This document shows positions 35,248 through 45,877 of a stretch of DNA of 64,000 nucleotides, in pieces. Both the position numbers and the translations under genes were made by a program. A model generated the notes under the pieces. The model did not search any database, was not told the DNA's origin, and saw only the letters and a list, made by a program, of their open reading frames with translations. The stretch is from Burkholderiaceae bacterium (GTDB lineage: Bacteria > Pseudomonadota > Gammaproteobacteria > Burkholderiales > Burkholderiaceae_D). The stretch's first letter is position 1, and each line of letters begins with the position of its first letter. The DNA lies in contig JAGTRJ010000005.1 of NCBI GenBank assembly GCA_018261755.1, positions 29,615 to 93,614 of the forward strand. Reading direction: 5' to 3'.

Positions 35248-35889
35248 TTAATGCGCCAGACCGGGAAACAGGCTCAGCAGACCGCCCGCCATCAGTTGCA
35301 CCGCCATCGCGGCCAGTATCAACCCCATCAGCCGGGTAGCAATGTTGAGTCCGATGGTGCCGAGCCGCTTGCCAATCGGCCCTGCCAGCAGCAGCACCGC
35401 CCAGACGATGGCTGCGATCAGCATGATGCCGACGCTGAGCACGATTTTCCCCGACCAGCCCGCTGCCTGATGCGCATCCACAATGGTAAGGCTGATTGCA
35501 CCCGGGCCTGCAAGCAGCGGCACGGCCATCGGCACCACGGAAATATCGTCCTTCGTTTCGGCTTCGTCCTGCTCAGCCTGCGTGTGCCGCGCCCGGCTGA
35601 TTCTGGCATCAAACATGGCGATGGCAATGATTAACAGCAAGATGCCGCCCCCGATGCGAAAGGCCGGGATTCCGATGCCAAAAAAAGTCAGCAGGCTTTC
35701 GCCTGCCCAGACAGAAGAAACCAGGATGACCGCAACCGCGGCAGCGGTCTTGAATGCCGTCTTGCGCATTTCCTCAACGCTGCGGCCCGCCATCAGCCCT
35801 AGATAAATGGGGATCGTCCCAAGCGGGTTCAGGATGGCGAAGATGCCGACGAGGTAAGTCAATTGCTCGGCTAGCACTGTTTCAGTCAT
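35248..35889 (-). CDS. MarC-family membrane protein
   Basis: The 213-residue protein has six hydrophobic segments and the MarC features FAILNPLGTIPIYLGL near the start and MAVPLLAGPGAISLTIV in the middle. The family is widespread; its transport role remains unproven and it is not, despite its name, required for multiple antibiotic resistance. ATG 35889 fits the family start; ten in-frame codons upstream are not needed. Confidence 0.88.
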   Translation of the reverse strand: MTETVLAEQLTYLVGIFAILNPLGTIPIYLGLMAGRSVEEMRKTAFKTAAAVAVILVSSVWAGESLLTFFGIGIPAFRIGGGILLLIIAIAMFDARISRARHTQAEQDEAETKDDISVVPMAVPLLAGPGAISLTIVDAHQAAGWSGKIVLSVGIMLIAAIVWAVLLLAGPIGKRLGTIGLNIATRLMGLILAAMAVQLMAGGLLSLFPGLAH

Positions 35890-35949
35890 TGGCGCCCCAT
35901 GCAGATTCACGCCGCGCAAAAAAATCGGCGATCTGCCAACATTATCCTA

Positions 35950-35984
35950 TTAATGCGCCCATTTCGTTTGATACAATCGAAATG
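35950..35984 (+). promoter_or_regulatory. Putative promoter with operator-like inverted repeat
   Basis: TTAATG (35950-35955) and TACAAT (35972-35977) are 16 bases apart. The perfect inverted repeat CATTTCG...CGAAATG (35960-35966 and 35978-35984) brackets the -10 element, as a repressor site would. It should drive the small cysteine-rich gene that starts 53 bases further on. Confidence 0.45.
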
Positions 35985-36037
35985 CAGCATGTTCGTCTTA
36001 CAACAATTATTGCAAGCCTTTTCATCGGGAGAAGACT

Positions 36038-36274
36038 ATGAAAACTGTGATGACGATATTGATTCTAGCCCTTTCCGCAATTTCTGCTTCCGCCGCCCAT
36101 GCCCAGGCCAATTGCATGAAGGACTGCGACACAAACGCCAAGCAATGCATTGCCAAACACTCTAAAGCGGACTGGTGGGGCAACAGGATCGCGACGCCTG
36201 AAGGAGAAAAAGCCTGTCAGGACGGTGCACGGGAATGCAGAAGAAATTGCGTCAAGCAGATGTCGACCAAGTAA
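36038..36274 (+). CDS. Small secreted cysteine-rich protein
   Basis: The 78-residue product has a signal peptide (MTILILALSAISASAAHAQ) and a short mature part of about 56 residues with five cysteines, arranged CMKDC, QC, AC and RRNC. This could be a disulfide-bonded periplasmic protein or one that binds metal. GGGAGAAG lies just before the ATG. No family was recognised; PsiF-like proteins have a comparable size and Cys/Lys-rich character, but the repeat does not clearly match. Confidence 0.7.
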   Translation: MKTVMTILILALSAISASAAHAQANCMKDCDTNAKQCIAKHSKADWWGNRIATPEGEKACQDGARECRRNCVKQMSTK

Positions 36275-36308
36275 TCGCAGGCTCTTTTTTGCTTTCAGTT
36301 GCAGCATA

Positions 36309-36332
36309 GCGCGACACGATGGCTTGTCGCGC
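36309..36332. terminator. Hairpin downstream of the cysteine-rich gene
   Basis: GCGCGACA (36309-36316) and TGTCGCGC (36325-36332) form a perfect 8-bp stem with an 8-base loop. It is not followed by a T-run, so a rho-independent terminator is only a possibility. Confidence 0.45.
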
Positions 36333-36548
36333 GGGATTAGTTCGCCCAGCACAAACCGGGCGCGCCTGAATAAAACCGCCACGGCAAATTCGTCACCCGT
36401 CTGAATTTACCGCAGGCATCACCAGTAACACGGGCTGGCGCTCCTCGCTTCACCGCAGTCATGGCGTGATCGCTGAAAGACACGGCAGCAAATCACCGGA
36501 TTCGCACTGGCGCTGTTCGCTTCGCGTGGCAACAAAGCAAAAGATCGT

Positions 36549-36664
36549 GGGGTATATAGCAAAAATCATGTTCCAGGCCACGTTTTTGTTGGTCGTTTTT
36601 AAATACTGACGGGAGTATATTTTTGACCTTACTGACCCCGAATTGCGTTTCAGTCAGTTATTTT
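36549..36664 (+). repeat. Dispersed repeat, full-length copy C
   Basis: Starts GGGGTATATAGC, then CAGGCCACG, TTGTTGGTCG, the core AAATACTGACGGGAGTATAT followed by T's, GACCTTACTGACC and the right end TTTCAGTCAGTTATTT. In the right part, ACTGA pairs with TCAGT. It aligns along its whole length with copies at 41071 and 60779. It occupies the otherwise gene-free stretch 36275-36745, where I see no further coding signal. Confidence 0.85.
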
Positions 36665-36745
36665 GGAGCGCACGAGGCAAGCGCCTGAATTCCCGCGGCG
36701 ACGCCTCGCGCACTGCCTGAACCGGAGCTTGCGGCCGCCACCGGC

Positions 36746-37189
36746 CTACCCCCGACCGGCAGAATCCGCGACCGATTGCATGATCCGATGCCAGCCCGGC
36801 TGCGCATTTTCTCCCGCCGCGCAAAACGCCTCGTTCAATTGACGCGACTGGGTTGCGGTCAGTTGCTGTTCCAGTTGCTGCCCGCTCTCAGTCAGGCGCA
36901 GCTCCTTGGCGCGACGGTCGTGTTCCGCCGTTGCGGTTGAAACCAGCCCCATGCCAACTAGCTGGCGCAACGGACTGTTCAGCGCCTGCTTCGTCACCTG
37001 CAGTGTATTCAGCAACGACGTCACCGTCATGCCGGGATGGCGCGCGACGAAATACAGGATGCGATGATGTACCCGCCCCAGCCCGCGACGCTCCAGGATT
37101 TTGTCCGGCAGCGCGGTGAACGAGCGATAAGCGAAATAAAACAACTCGATCGATTCCAGCGTCGCCGGATTGTCATTTAGGTCAACCAT
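36746..37189 (-). CDS. MarR-family transcriptional regulator
   Basis: The 147-residue protein has the MarR winged-helix fold: HHRILYFVARHPGMTVTSLLNTLQVTKQALNSPLRQLVGMGLV and the wing EHDRRAKELRLTESG. It is divergent from an aminotransferase gene across 70 bases that hold two near-identical palindromes, one covering its own start codon. That suggests it represses itself and the aminotransferase until a small ligand, perhaps an amino acid, releases it. Confidence 0.9.
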   Translation of the reverse strand: MVDLNDNPATLESIELFYFAYRSFTALPDKILERRGLGRVHHRILYFVARHPGMTVTSLLNTLQVTKQALNSPLRQLVGMGLVSTATAEHDRRAKELRLTESGQQLEQQLTATQSRQLNEAFCAAGENAQPGWHRIMQSVADSAGRG

Positions 37190-37242
37190 ATTGACATATT
37201 TACCAAAAAGCGCTACTGTGTCAATAGGTCAACCACATTGAC
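37181..37242. promoter_or_regulatory. Twin MarR-type operators
   Basis: GTCAACCATATTGAC (37181-37195) and GTCAACCACATTGAC (37228-37242) are inverted repeats GTCAA-5-TTGAC, 47 bases apart start to start and differing at one position. The first overlaps the marR-type start codon (37187-37189); the second lies 18 bases before the aminotransferase start. A further TGTCAA half-site adjoins the second. Confidence 0.8.
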
Positions 37243-37259
37243 ATAACACCCGCACAATC

Positions 37260-38414
37260 ATGGATTCCCGCACAGCCCGCTTTTCGCACCGCACCAACGA
37301 CCTGAAACCTTCGCCCGTACGCGAAATCCTCGCCGTGATAGACCGGCCGGGGATGATCTCGTTCGCCGGCGGCTTGCCGGCAGCGGAAAGTTTTGTGTCG
37401 ATGAACCTCGGCACGGTGCCGCAGGAAATGCTGCAGTACGGCGCGAGCGAAGGCGAAACGGCATTGCGCCAGAAAGTGGCTGCCTCAGTCAACGAACTGG
37501 GGCTGCAATGCTCGCCCGAACAGGTGCTGATTCTGTCCGGCTCGCAACAGGGCATCGATCTGGTGGCCAAACTGTTCATCGACCCGGGCACACCGATCGC
37601 GGTTGAAACCCCCACATATCTGGCTGCGCTGCAGGTATTCCGCTTCTTCGGCGCCAGTTACCAGTCGCTGGATCGGGCGCAAACGGATTTCGGCCTGAAT
37701 CAGCCACAAACGCCATCACAAGCGACGCCAGCGTTCGCCTACGTCATACCCTCGTTTCAGAATCCGACCGGTTATTGCTACACCGAGCAGGAACGCATCG
37801 CATTGGCCGATGCCTGCGACCGGCACAACGTGGTGCTGTTCGAGGACGATCCCTACCGCGATCTGGTGTTCGATCCGTGCGAACGCACGCCGGTCTGCGC
37901 TCACGTCAAGCGCGCCTCATGGGTCTATCAAGGCTCGTTTTCCAAGATACTCGCCCCCGGCCTGCGCCTCGGCTACCTCGTAGCCTCGCCCGATCTGGTG
38001 CCCTACCTCACCCAGCTGAAACAGGCGGCCGACCTGCACAGCAACCGCGTCAGCCAATGGGCGGTGCTGAATTTCCTCAACGATCCCGGCTACGCAGCCC
38101 GGCTGAAAAACGTGGCCGAACTGTATCGGCGCAAGCGCGACGACTTTTCCGCCGCGCTCGAGCGGCATTTTTCCGGGCTGGCAAGCTGGCAAATCCCCGC
38201 CGGCGGCCTGTTCTTCTGGCTGAAGCTGAACAGCAGCATCGACACCGAAAAGCTGCTGCCGCTCGCCATCGAACGAGGCGTGGCGTTCGTGCCCGGCAAA
38301 CCGTTCTACGCCAACGACGCGGAAAGCCAAGGCACGTTGCGGCTGAACTTCAGTCATGCCACGCGCGAACAGATGGATACCGGCCTCGCCATCCTCGCTT
38401 CGATGCTCAAATGA
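37260..38414 (+). CDS. PLP-dependent aminotransferase, class I/II
   Basis: The 384-residue fold-type-I enzyme is of the MocR/LysN-like subgroup without the regulatory helix-turn-helix: MISFAGGLPAAESF, LSGSQQGIDLVAKLFIDPG, PSFQNPTGYCY, FEDDPYRDLVF and the PLP-lysine motif GSFSKILAPGLRLGY. Close family members transfer amino groups of 2-aminoadipate, branched-chain or aromatic amino acids; the substrate here is unknown. It probably is controlled by the divergent MarR-type regulator, and the DUF3237 gene lies 74 bases downstream. Confidence 0.9.
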   Translation: MDSRTARFSHRTNDLKPSPVREILAVIDRPGMISFAGGLPAAESFVSMNLGTVPQEMLQYGASEGETALRQKVAASVNELGLQCSPEQVLILSGSQQGIDLVAKLFIDPGTPIAVETPTYLAALQVFRFFGASYQSLDRAQTDFGLNQPQTPSQATPAFAYVIPSFQNPTGYCYTEQERIALADACDRHNVVLFEDDPYRDLVFDPCERTPVCAHVKRASWVYQGSFSKILAPGLRLGYLVASPDLVPYLTQLKQAADLHSNRVSQWAVLNFLNDPGYAARLKNVAELYRRKRDDFSAALERHFSGLASWQIPAGGLFFWLKLNSSIDTEKLLPLAIERGVAFVPGKPFYANDAESQGTLRLNFSHATREQMDTGLAILASMLK

Positions 38415-38488
38415 GGCAGGCGCTCGCATTTGCTTGCGGGCAGCCGTAGCGGCGTATCATGCTAGAACACTCACGACAGGAACAGATC

Positions 38489-38938
38489 ATGATTGAAGTC
38501 ACACCCTTGTTTCGCCTGCAGGCCAAGGTAGATGGACCGCAGATAATCGAGGGGCCACTGGGAAAAAGGCTGTTCATCCCGGTGACAGGCGGCACATTCA
38601 GCGGCGAACGGCTGTCGGGCGTGCTGCAGGCCGGCGGTTCGGACTTCCAGCTCATCCGTCCAGATGGTGTGGCCGAACTGGACGTTCGCGTCACGCTGAA
38701 AACCGACGATGGCGTGACCATCCAGCTCAAAGGCCATGGCATGCGGCACACCACGGCGCAGGTGTTTGAAAGAATCATGTCCGGCGCCGAAGTCGACCCG
38801 TCCGAATACTATTTCCGCGAAGCGCTGTTTTTCGAAGCACCGACCGGCAAGTACGAATGGCTGAACCGGATCATCGCCATCGCCAAAGGCGGCCGGATGA
38901 AAACCGAAGTCTTCATCGACGCCTACGAAGTGCTGTAA
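38489..38938 (+). CDS. DUF3237 family protein
   Basis: The 149-residue protein matches the DUF3237 barrel family: GKRLFIPVTGGTFSGERLSGVLQAGGSDFQL, ELDVRVTLKTDDGVTI and a C-terminal EYYFREALFFEAPTGKYEWLNRIIAIAKGGR. Some members of the family are thought to act on small hydrophobic molecules, but no reaction is established. The frame extends ten codons further; ATG 38489 is the better start (CAGGAACAGATC precedes). It may share the transcript of the aminotransferase gene. Confidence 0.85.
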   Translation: MIEVTPLFRLQAKVDGPQIIEGPLGKRLFIPVTGGTFSGERLSGVLQAGGSDFQLIRPDGVAELDVRVTLKTDDGVTIQLKGHGMRHTTAQVFERIMSGAEVDPSEYYFREALFFEAPTGKYEWLNRIIAIAKGGRMKTEVFIDAYEVL

Positions 38939-38986
38939 CCCCTTTAGCCTACCGCTGAAATCCCCGGCACCGTGCTTGCGCCTGCC

Positions 38987-39673
38987 TTAGTCAGCGATGA
39001 ATGTCGCAAACGCGGAAACCGGCTCGCGCTCGGGCACCAGACGATTGATCGGCTCATTCATGTCGGCATACCCCAGCGCCATGCCGCCGAACACGATTTC
39101 CTCCTCGCCCAGCTTCAGTTCCGACGCAATCACGCTGTGGTAATCGCCCCACCCGAGCTGCAGGCAGGAATCCAGCCCGCGTGCACGGGCGGCGATCATC
39201 AGGTTCTGGCAGAACGCGCCGTAATCGATGAAATACGGCTGCGGCAGCGTGCGGTTCAGGGTAAAGAACAAACCGACCGGCGCACCAAAGAATTCGAAAT
39301 TCTTCCGCGCCTGCAGGCGCATGCGCTCGCGGTCGCCTTTTTCGATGCCGACCAGACCGTACATCGCAAAGCCGAGCTTGCGGCGGCGGGACAAAAACGG
39401 CTCTTCAAATTTTTCCGGGTAGTACGGATATACGCTCTTGAACTGTTCCGGCCCGGAATCGAACGCCTGGCACACTGCCCCGGTTACGCGCTTGAGCGCC
39501 GCCCCGGTCAGCACATACACCTTCCATGGCTGCGCATTGGTTGACGACGGCGCGCGCGACGCCAGATCAAGCAGCTCCGTCACCAGCTCTGCCGAAACCG
39601 GCTGGTCAAGATACGCACGGATGGAATGGCGGCTACGAATGGCCGCATCAACAGCGGCGACGGCATCAGTCAT
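38987..39673 (-). CDS. Nitroreductase-family FMN oxidoreductase
   Basis: The 228-residue protein shows the family opening IRSRHSIRAYLDQPVS, the LLDLASRAPSSTNAQPWKVYVL substrate/FMN region and a C-terminal GGMALGYADMNEPINRLVPERE. It should reduce nitroaromatic or quinone compounds with NAD(P)H as an FMN homodimer. ATG 39673 is chosen over an upstream in-frame ATG. It converges with the DUF3237 gene. Confidence 0.9.
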   Translation of the reverse strand: MTDAVAAVDAAIRSRHSIRAYLDQPVSAELVTELLDLASRAPSSTNAQPWKVYVLTGAALKRVTGAVCQAFDSGPEQFKSVYPYYPEKFEEPFLSRRRKLGFAMYGLVGIEKGDRERMRLQARKNFEFFGAPVGLFFTLNRTLPQPYFIDYGAFCQNLMIAARARGLDSCLQLGWGDYHSVIASELKLGEEEIVFGGMALGYADMNEPINRLVPEREPVSAFATFIAD

Positions 39674-39813
39674 GAAACGCTCCTCTATGGCAAAAAAAAA
39701 CACGCGTCATTATGCCCGAATGACACGCAGGACAATGTCGAATTCAGCCGGCAAGCGTTCACAAAAAAACAGCCTGCCTAAATTATCCATTCCCTCGACT
39801 TCCCCTTTGCGCT

Positions 39814-40122
39814 TCAAGTCGACAGCTTGCGCCCGAGCTGTTTTTCAACCGCATCAACTTTGCCTTGCAGACGGTTGACGCCGCCTTCACGGTAGTCGAT
39901 CTTGATGCCAACGCCAATGCGCCGGCAGTCTTTTTGCAGTTCCTCGAAACAAGCATCGACGACGTTCATCACTTCCCGCCATTCTCCTTCGAGGATGGTT
40001 CCCATCGGAGTGAGTTGATAGGCGACGCCGCTTTTGTCGATGATGTCGATAATGCGTGAAACGTATTCGACCAGTTCCTCCCCTTTGTCGCGCGGGGCCA
40101 TGGCAAATTCGAGTAAGACCAT
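39814..40122 (-). CDS. MTH1187-family thiamine-binding protein
   Basis: The 102-residue protein begins VLLEFAMAPRDKGEELVEYVSRIIDIID and has YQLTPMGTILEGEWREVMNVVDACFEEL, the pattern of the small ferredoxin-like-fold MTH1187/YkoF-type proteins that bind thiamine or hydroxymethylpyrimidine. The first 20 codons of the open frame are dropped in favour of ATG 40122. No thiamine biosynthesis gene or TPP riboswitch is nearby. Divergent from the SET-domain gene. Confidence 0.85.
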   Translation of the reverse strand: MVLLEFAMAPRDKGEELVEYVSRIIDIIDKSGVAYQLTPMGTILEGEWREVMNVVDACFEELQKDCRRIGVGIKIDYREGGVNRLQGKVDAVEKQLGRKLST

Positions 40123-40330
40123 AGGAATGCTCCGTAAAATGTGAAAAACAGTGCTGTCATTATGCACCTGAAAATCGGCCAATACCCATACAGAACAACT
40201 GGTCTGAAATTACCTTTGGCAAAACCATCAGATAACCATTCGCTCTCCGGGTGGACGGCCATGCCCTTTTGGCATTATGCTGCGCACTTTTGACGCTGCC
40301 CATGAAGCGGCCCTTGTTACCTGTAATACA

Positions 40331-40795
40331 ATGGAAAACATTTATCTGGAAGCCCGCCAGTCAAACATCGAAGGCACGGGCTGTTTCGCACGGCGGCACA
40401 TTCCCGCCGGAACGCGCATCATCGAGTACCTGGGCCAGCGCATCCCGCCTTCCATAGTTGAAGAACGCAGCCTAGTCGAGGTCGACGATACCGGCGAAAT
40501 CATCAAGGAATCGCACGTCTACATGTTTTACGTCGACTGGCGCACCACTATTGACGGCGGGGTGAACGGCAACGACGCGCGTTTCATCAACCACTCATGC
40601 AACCCCAACTGCAAATCGACAGTCGAAAACCGGCGCGTGTTCATCGATGCGCTGCGCGACATCGGACCGGGCGAGGAACTGACTTTCGATTACAAGCTGG
40701 ACGTCAACGCATCATCGGAACAGAAAAAACGCTACGCCTGCCTGTGCGGCGCCCCCAACTGCCGCGGCACGATGCTGGCGCCGCCGAAAAAGTGA
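40331..40795 (+). CDS. SET-domain lysine methyltransferase-like protein with post-SET zinc site
   Basis: The 154-residue protein is a minimal SET domain with a eukaryote-like post-SET tail. It shows GTGCFARRHIPAGTRIIEYLG (residues 15-35), RFINHSCNPNC (84-94), GEELTFDYKLD (114-124) and CLCGAPNCRG (137-146); Cys94 with C137, C139 and C144 can form the usual structural zinc site. SET enzymes methylate lysine with S-adenosylmethionine; the substrate in bacteria is usually unknown. No pre-SET domain. The first 18 codons of the frame are dropped (ATG 40331). Confidence 0.88.
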   Translation: MENIYLEARQSNIEGTGCFARRHIPAGTRIIEYLGQRIPPSIVEERSLVEVDDTGEIIKESHVYMFYVDWRTTIDGGVNGNDARFINHSCNPNCKSTVENRRVFIDALRDIGPGEELTFDYKLDVNASSEQKKRYACLCGAPNCRGTMLAPPKK

Positions 40796-40879
40796 TGCCC
40801 GTGAATTTTGACGGCTATGTCGTATTGAGCTGTTGAAACCTATCCAATAAGCAGCCGGCGCAGGCTGGTGCTGCCTGCA

Positions 40880-41035
40880 TTGTCATTCCAGCCCCGGCCT
40901 CAAGCATGCCGGACAGACTCCGACTGGAAGCCAGCGCCGTTGGTGTGTGGCTCCAGCCTGGCGCCTGCGTTTCGCGATAAACGCCGCTGGACCCCAGCCT
41001 GCGCTGTGGCGACGACAGTGACTTGCTGCTCGCAA
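40880..41035. repeat. Possible second intergenic palindromic element
   Basis: This G/C-rich stretch starts with GTCATTCCAGCCCC and ends with CGACGACAGTGAC. Between lie CTGGAAGCCAGCG and, inverted, CGCTGGACCCCAGC around TTTCGCGATAAACG. The pattern (GTCATTCC... at one end, ...CAGTGAC at the other) resembles interspersed palindromic elements of other betaproteobacteria from memory, but no second copy lies in this window. It fills most of the gap between the SET gene and repeat copy B. Confidence 0.4.
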
Positions 41036-41070
41036 CCCATTCAACAACTTTGGGACATAGTTAAAATGGC

Positions 41071-41187
41071 GGGGGTATATAGCTAAAACCATATGCTGGG
41101 CCACATATTTGCTGGCTGTTTCTAGATACTGGCCGGAGTATATTTTTTAGCCTAACTGACCAAAAATCCATTTAAGTCAGTAATTTG
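41071..41187 (+). repeat. Dispersed repeat, full-length copy B
   Basis: Starts GGGGGTATATAGC, then GGGCCACATATTTGCTGGC, the core GATACTGGCCGGAGTATAT followed by T's, AGCCTAACTGACC and the right end AAGTCAGTAATTTG. In the right part, ACTGAC pairs with GTCAGT. It shares GGCCACATATTTGCTGGC exactly with copy G at 50603-50683. The bases from 41188 to the chemoreceptor stop show nothing I recognise. Confidence 0.85.
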
Positions 41188-41275
41188 ATGAGGTGGACAA
41201 CCAGGACAATCAGGAACAGACCACAATCACCTTTAAACAATACCATCGCATCAATTGTGATCCATCCCTGAATTT

Positions 41276-42970
41276 CTAGAACTGTTCCCACTCATCACTG
41301 CTGCCCGCCACAGCCTGAACGCGTGCCGGCGTCATGTTGTGGCTCGCAGAAGTGGTGGTTGTCGCTGGCTTGCCGCCCGATCTCGGTTGACTGCGAAAGG
41401 ATTTGATCGTTTTTGCTGGCGCAGCCGTGGCAACAGCTCCCGTTCTGAACACGCCCACCACCTGAACCAGTTTCGCCGCCTGCTCCTGCATCGATTCCGC
41501 CGCAGCCGCCGCTTCCTCGACCAGCGCCGCATTTTGCTGCGTGACCTGATCCATCTGGGTCACCGCCTGATTGACTTGTTCGATGCCATCAACCTGCTCG
41601 CGCGTGGCCGCCGTGATCTCCCCCATGATATCAGTCACGCGGCGTATGCTGCTGACGATCTCGGTCATCGTCGTGCCGGCCTGGTCGACCAGCCTGCTGC
41701 CAGCGTCAACCTTGTTGACCGAGTCGTCGATCAGTGTCTTGATTTCCCGCGCTGCCGACGCACTTCGCTGCGCCAAGTTCCTGACTTCAGTGGCGACTAC
41801 CGCAAACCCGCGCCCTTGCTCGCCCGCCCGTGCGGCTTCTACCGCCGCATTCAGCGCAAGGATATTGGTCTGGAATGCAATGCCATCGATCACATTGATG
41901 ATATCGGCCATCTTCTTTGAGGATTCATTGATCATGCCCATTGTCTGAACCACTTCGTCGACCACAGCGCCACCTTTGACGGCAATGTCGGAAGCCGATA
42001 TCGCGAGCTGATTAGCCTGATTGGCGTTGTCACCATTCTGGCGTACCGTGCTGGTCAGCTCTTCCATCGACGAAGCCGTTTCCTCCAGCGAACTGGCCTG
42101 TTCTTCGGTGCGCGACGACAAATCCTGATTGCCGGCGGCAATCTGCGCCGAGGCAGTCGCTATCGTGTCCGTGCCAGCACGCACTTCAATAACGATCTTT
42201 ATCAGGTTTTCCTGCATGGCTGACAGCGCTTTAAGCAACTGGCCAATTTCGTCATTGCCGCTTGCTGTCAATGAATGCGTCAAATCACCGTCGCCGATGC
42301 GCTGTGCTGCGTTCAGCGCTGTATTGATTCCACGCGATATGCTGCGCGACAGACTCACGCTTGTGAAAACGGCCACGATCAGCACAAACACCAGCAAAAT
42401 TGCGCCTATCATATACAGCTGCCGAAACATTGCGCCGACATCCGCCTTGGCGGCATGAACATTCGTCACCTCACCATCTACCAGTTCCTGCGTAACGCGA
42501 ATATAGTTGTCCGTTGCCTGCACGAATTTGCTCTTGACCAGTGCAATGGCAGCCGCACCATCTCCGGATGCTTTCAGGGCATTAATCTGATCGCGCACCG
42601 CGATAAATGCCGTCCTCACCTGCACCACATTGTCGGCACGTTTTTTGGAACCTTCATCCTGCACCTTATCGAAAAAAGCTTTTTGGGTTTCGGTTGTCTC
42701 GCGCGTTGTCGCAGCGATGGACTCCTTGAAAAAATTGAGCATGTCATCGCCTTTGTCATAGGCCACGGCCAAAGAACGCGCCGAGTTTTGACGCACATCC
42801 CCCTGCCATTTTCCAGCCAGCTGCAACAATTCGGTTGAACGTTCCATGCGTTCCGTTGCCTCAAAAGCCTTCATCGCCCGCCACGTGGTAACACCTGCCA
42901 GCAGCATGAATATGGCAATCGTGACGAGAAAACCGAGATAGATGCGAGTGGATATCTTGACGTTGTTCAT
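41276..42970 (-). CDS. Methyl-accepting chemotaxis protein
   Basis: The 564-residue receptor has membrane helices near residues 10-30 and 185-210, a periplasmic four-helix-bundle sensor between them, a HAMP linker ([22 protein letters not shown]) and a signalling domain with the conserved tip [39 protein letters not shown]. The protein ends SSDEWEQF; a terminal WxxF-type peptide is the usual CheR/CheB docking site. ATG 42970 fits the first membrane helix. No other chemotaxis gene is in the window. Confidence 0.93.
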   Translation of the reverse strand: MNNVKISTRIYLGFLVTIAIFMLLAGVTTWRAMKAFEATERMERSTELLQLAGKWQGDVRQNSARSLAVAYDKGDDMLNFFKESIAATTRETTETQKAFFDKVQDEGSKKRADNVVQVRTAFIAVRDQINALKASGDGAAAIALVKSKFVQATDNYIRVTQELVDGEVTNVHAAKADVGAMFRQLYMIGAILLVFVLIVAVFTSVSLSRSISRGINTALNAAQRIGDGDLTHSLTASGNDEIGQLLKALSAMQENLIKIVIEVRAGTDTIATASAQIAAGNQDLSSRTEEQASSLEETASSMEELTSTVRQNGDNANQANQLAISASDIAVKGGAVVDEVVQTMGMINESSKKMADIINVIDGIAFQTNILALNAAVEAARAGEQGRGFAVVATEVRNLAQRSASAAREIKTLIDDSVNKVDAGSRLVDQAGTTMTEIVSSIRRVTDIMGEITAATREQVDGIEQVNQAVTQMDQVTQQNAALVEEAAAAAESMQEQAAKLVQVVGVFRTGAVATAAPAKTIKSFRSQPRSGGKPATTTTSASHNMTPARVQAVAGSSDEWEQF

Positions 42971-43052
42971 ATGGTGGCTCCATGCTATGTGTGTAACCGA
43001 CGGCCTTTTAAGCGTTATGATTATTGGCGCATCACCACTTGCCACTGTTGAC

Positions 43053-43083
43053 GAAAAACAAAAAGCCCGCGTCTGCGGGCTTC
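43053..43083 (-). terminator. Rho-independent terminator of clpB
   Basis: Read on the minus strand, AAGCCCGC-AGAC-GCGGGCTT forms an 8-bp stem followed by TTTGTTTTTCG. It lies 34 bases after the clpB stop codon. Confidence 0.9.
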
Positions 43084-43116
43084 GTGTTTCCTGCATAAAA
43101 TCACAAGAATTGTTTC

Positions 43117-45720
<2,604 letters not shown>

Positions 45721-45755
45721 CGTTCACGCTCCTGATAAATTCTGAATGATCCGAC

Positions 45756-45783
45756 TATTGGGTCGGGCAGCCGTGTTTTCAAG
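45756..45783 (-). promoter_or_regulatory. Heat-shock (sigma-32) promoter of clpB
   Basis: On the minus strand CTTGAAA (45783-45777) is followed after 14 bases by CCCAATA (45762-45756), close to the sigma-32 consensus CTTGAAA and CCCCATNT. It lies 36 bases upstream of the clpB start codon. Confidence 0.75.
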
Positions 45784-45877
45784 AACAGAATAATCGGCGT
45801 GACAAAACGCAACTAGACCTGGATCAAGCCGTGCGACAATGATCCGGTTTGTCCAGCCAGCCCAACCGCCACCGCGC

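Noticed and set aside
36275..41070. Homology between the 275-base stretches that precede repeat copies B and C
   Set aside because: Both copies lie about 275 bases after a stop codon, but the two stretches do not align; the equal distance looks like chance.
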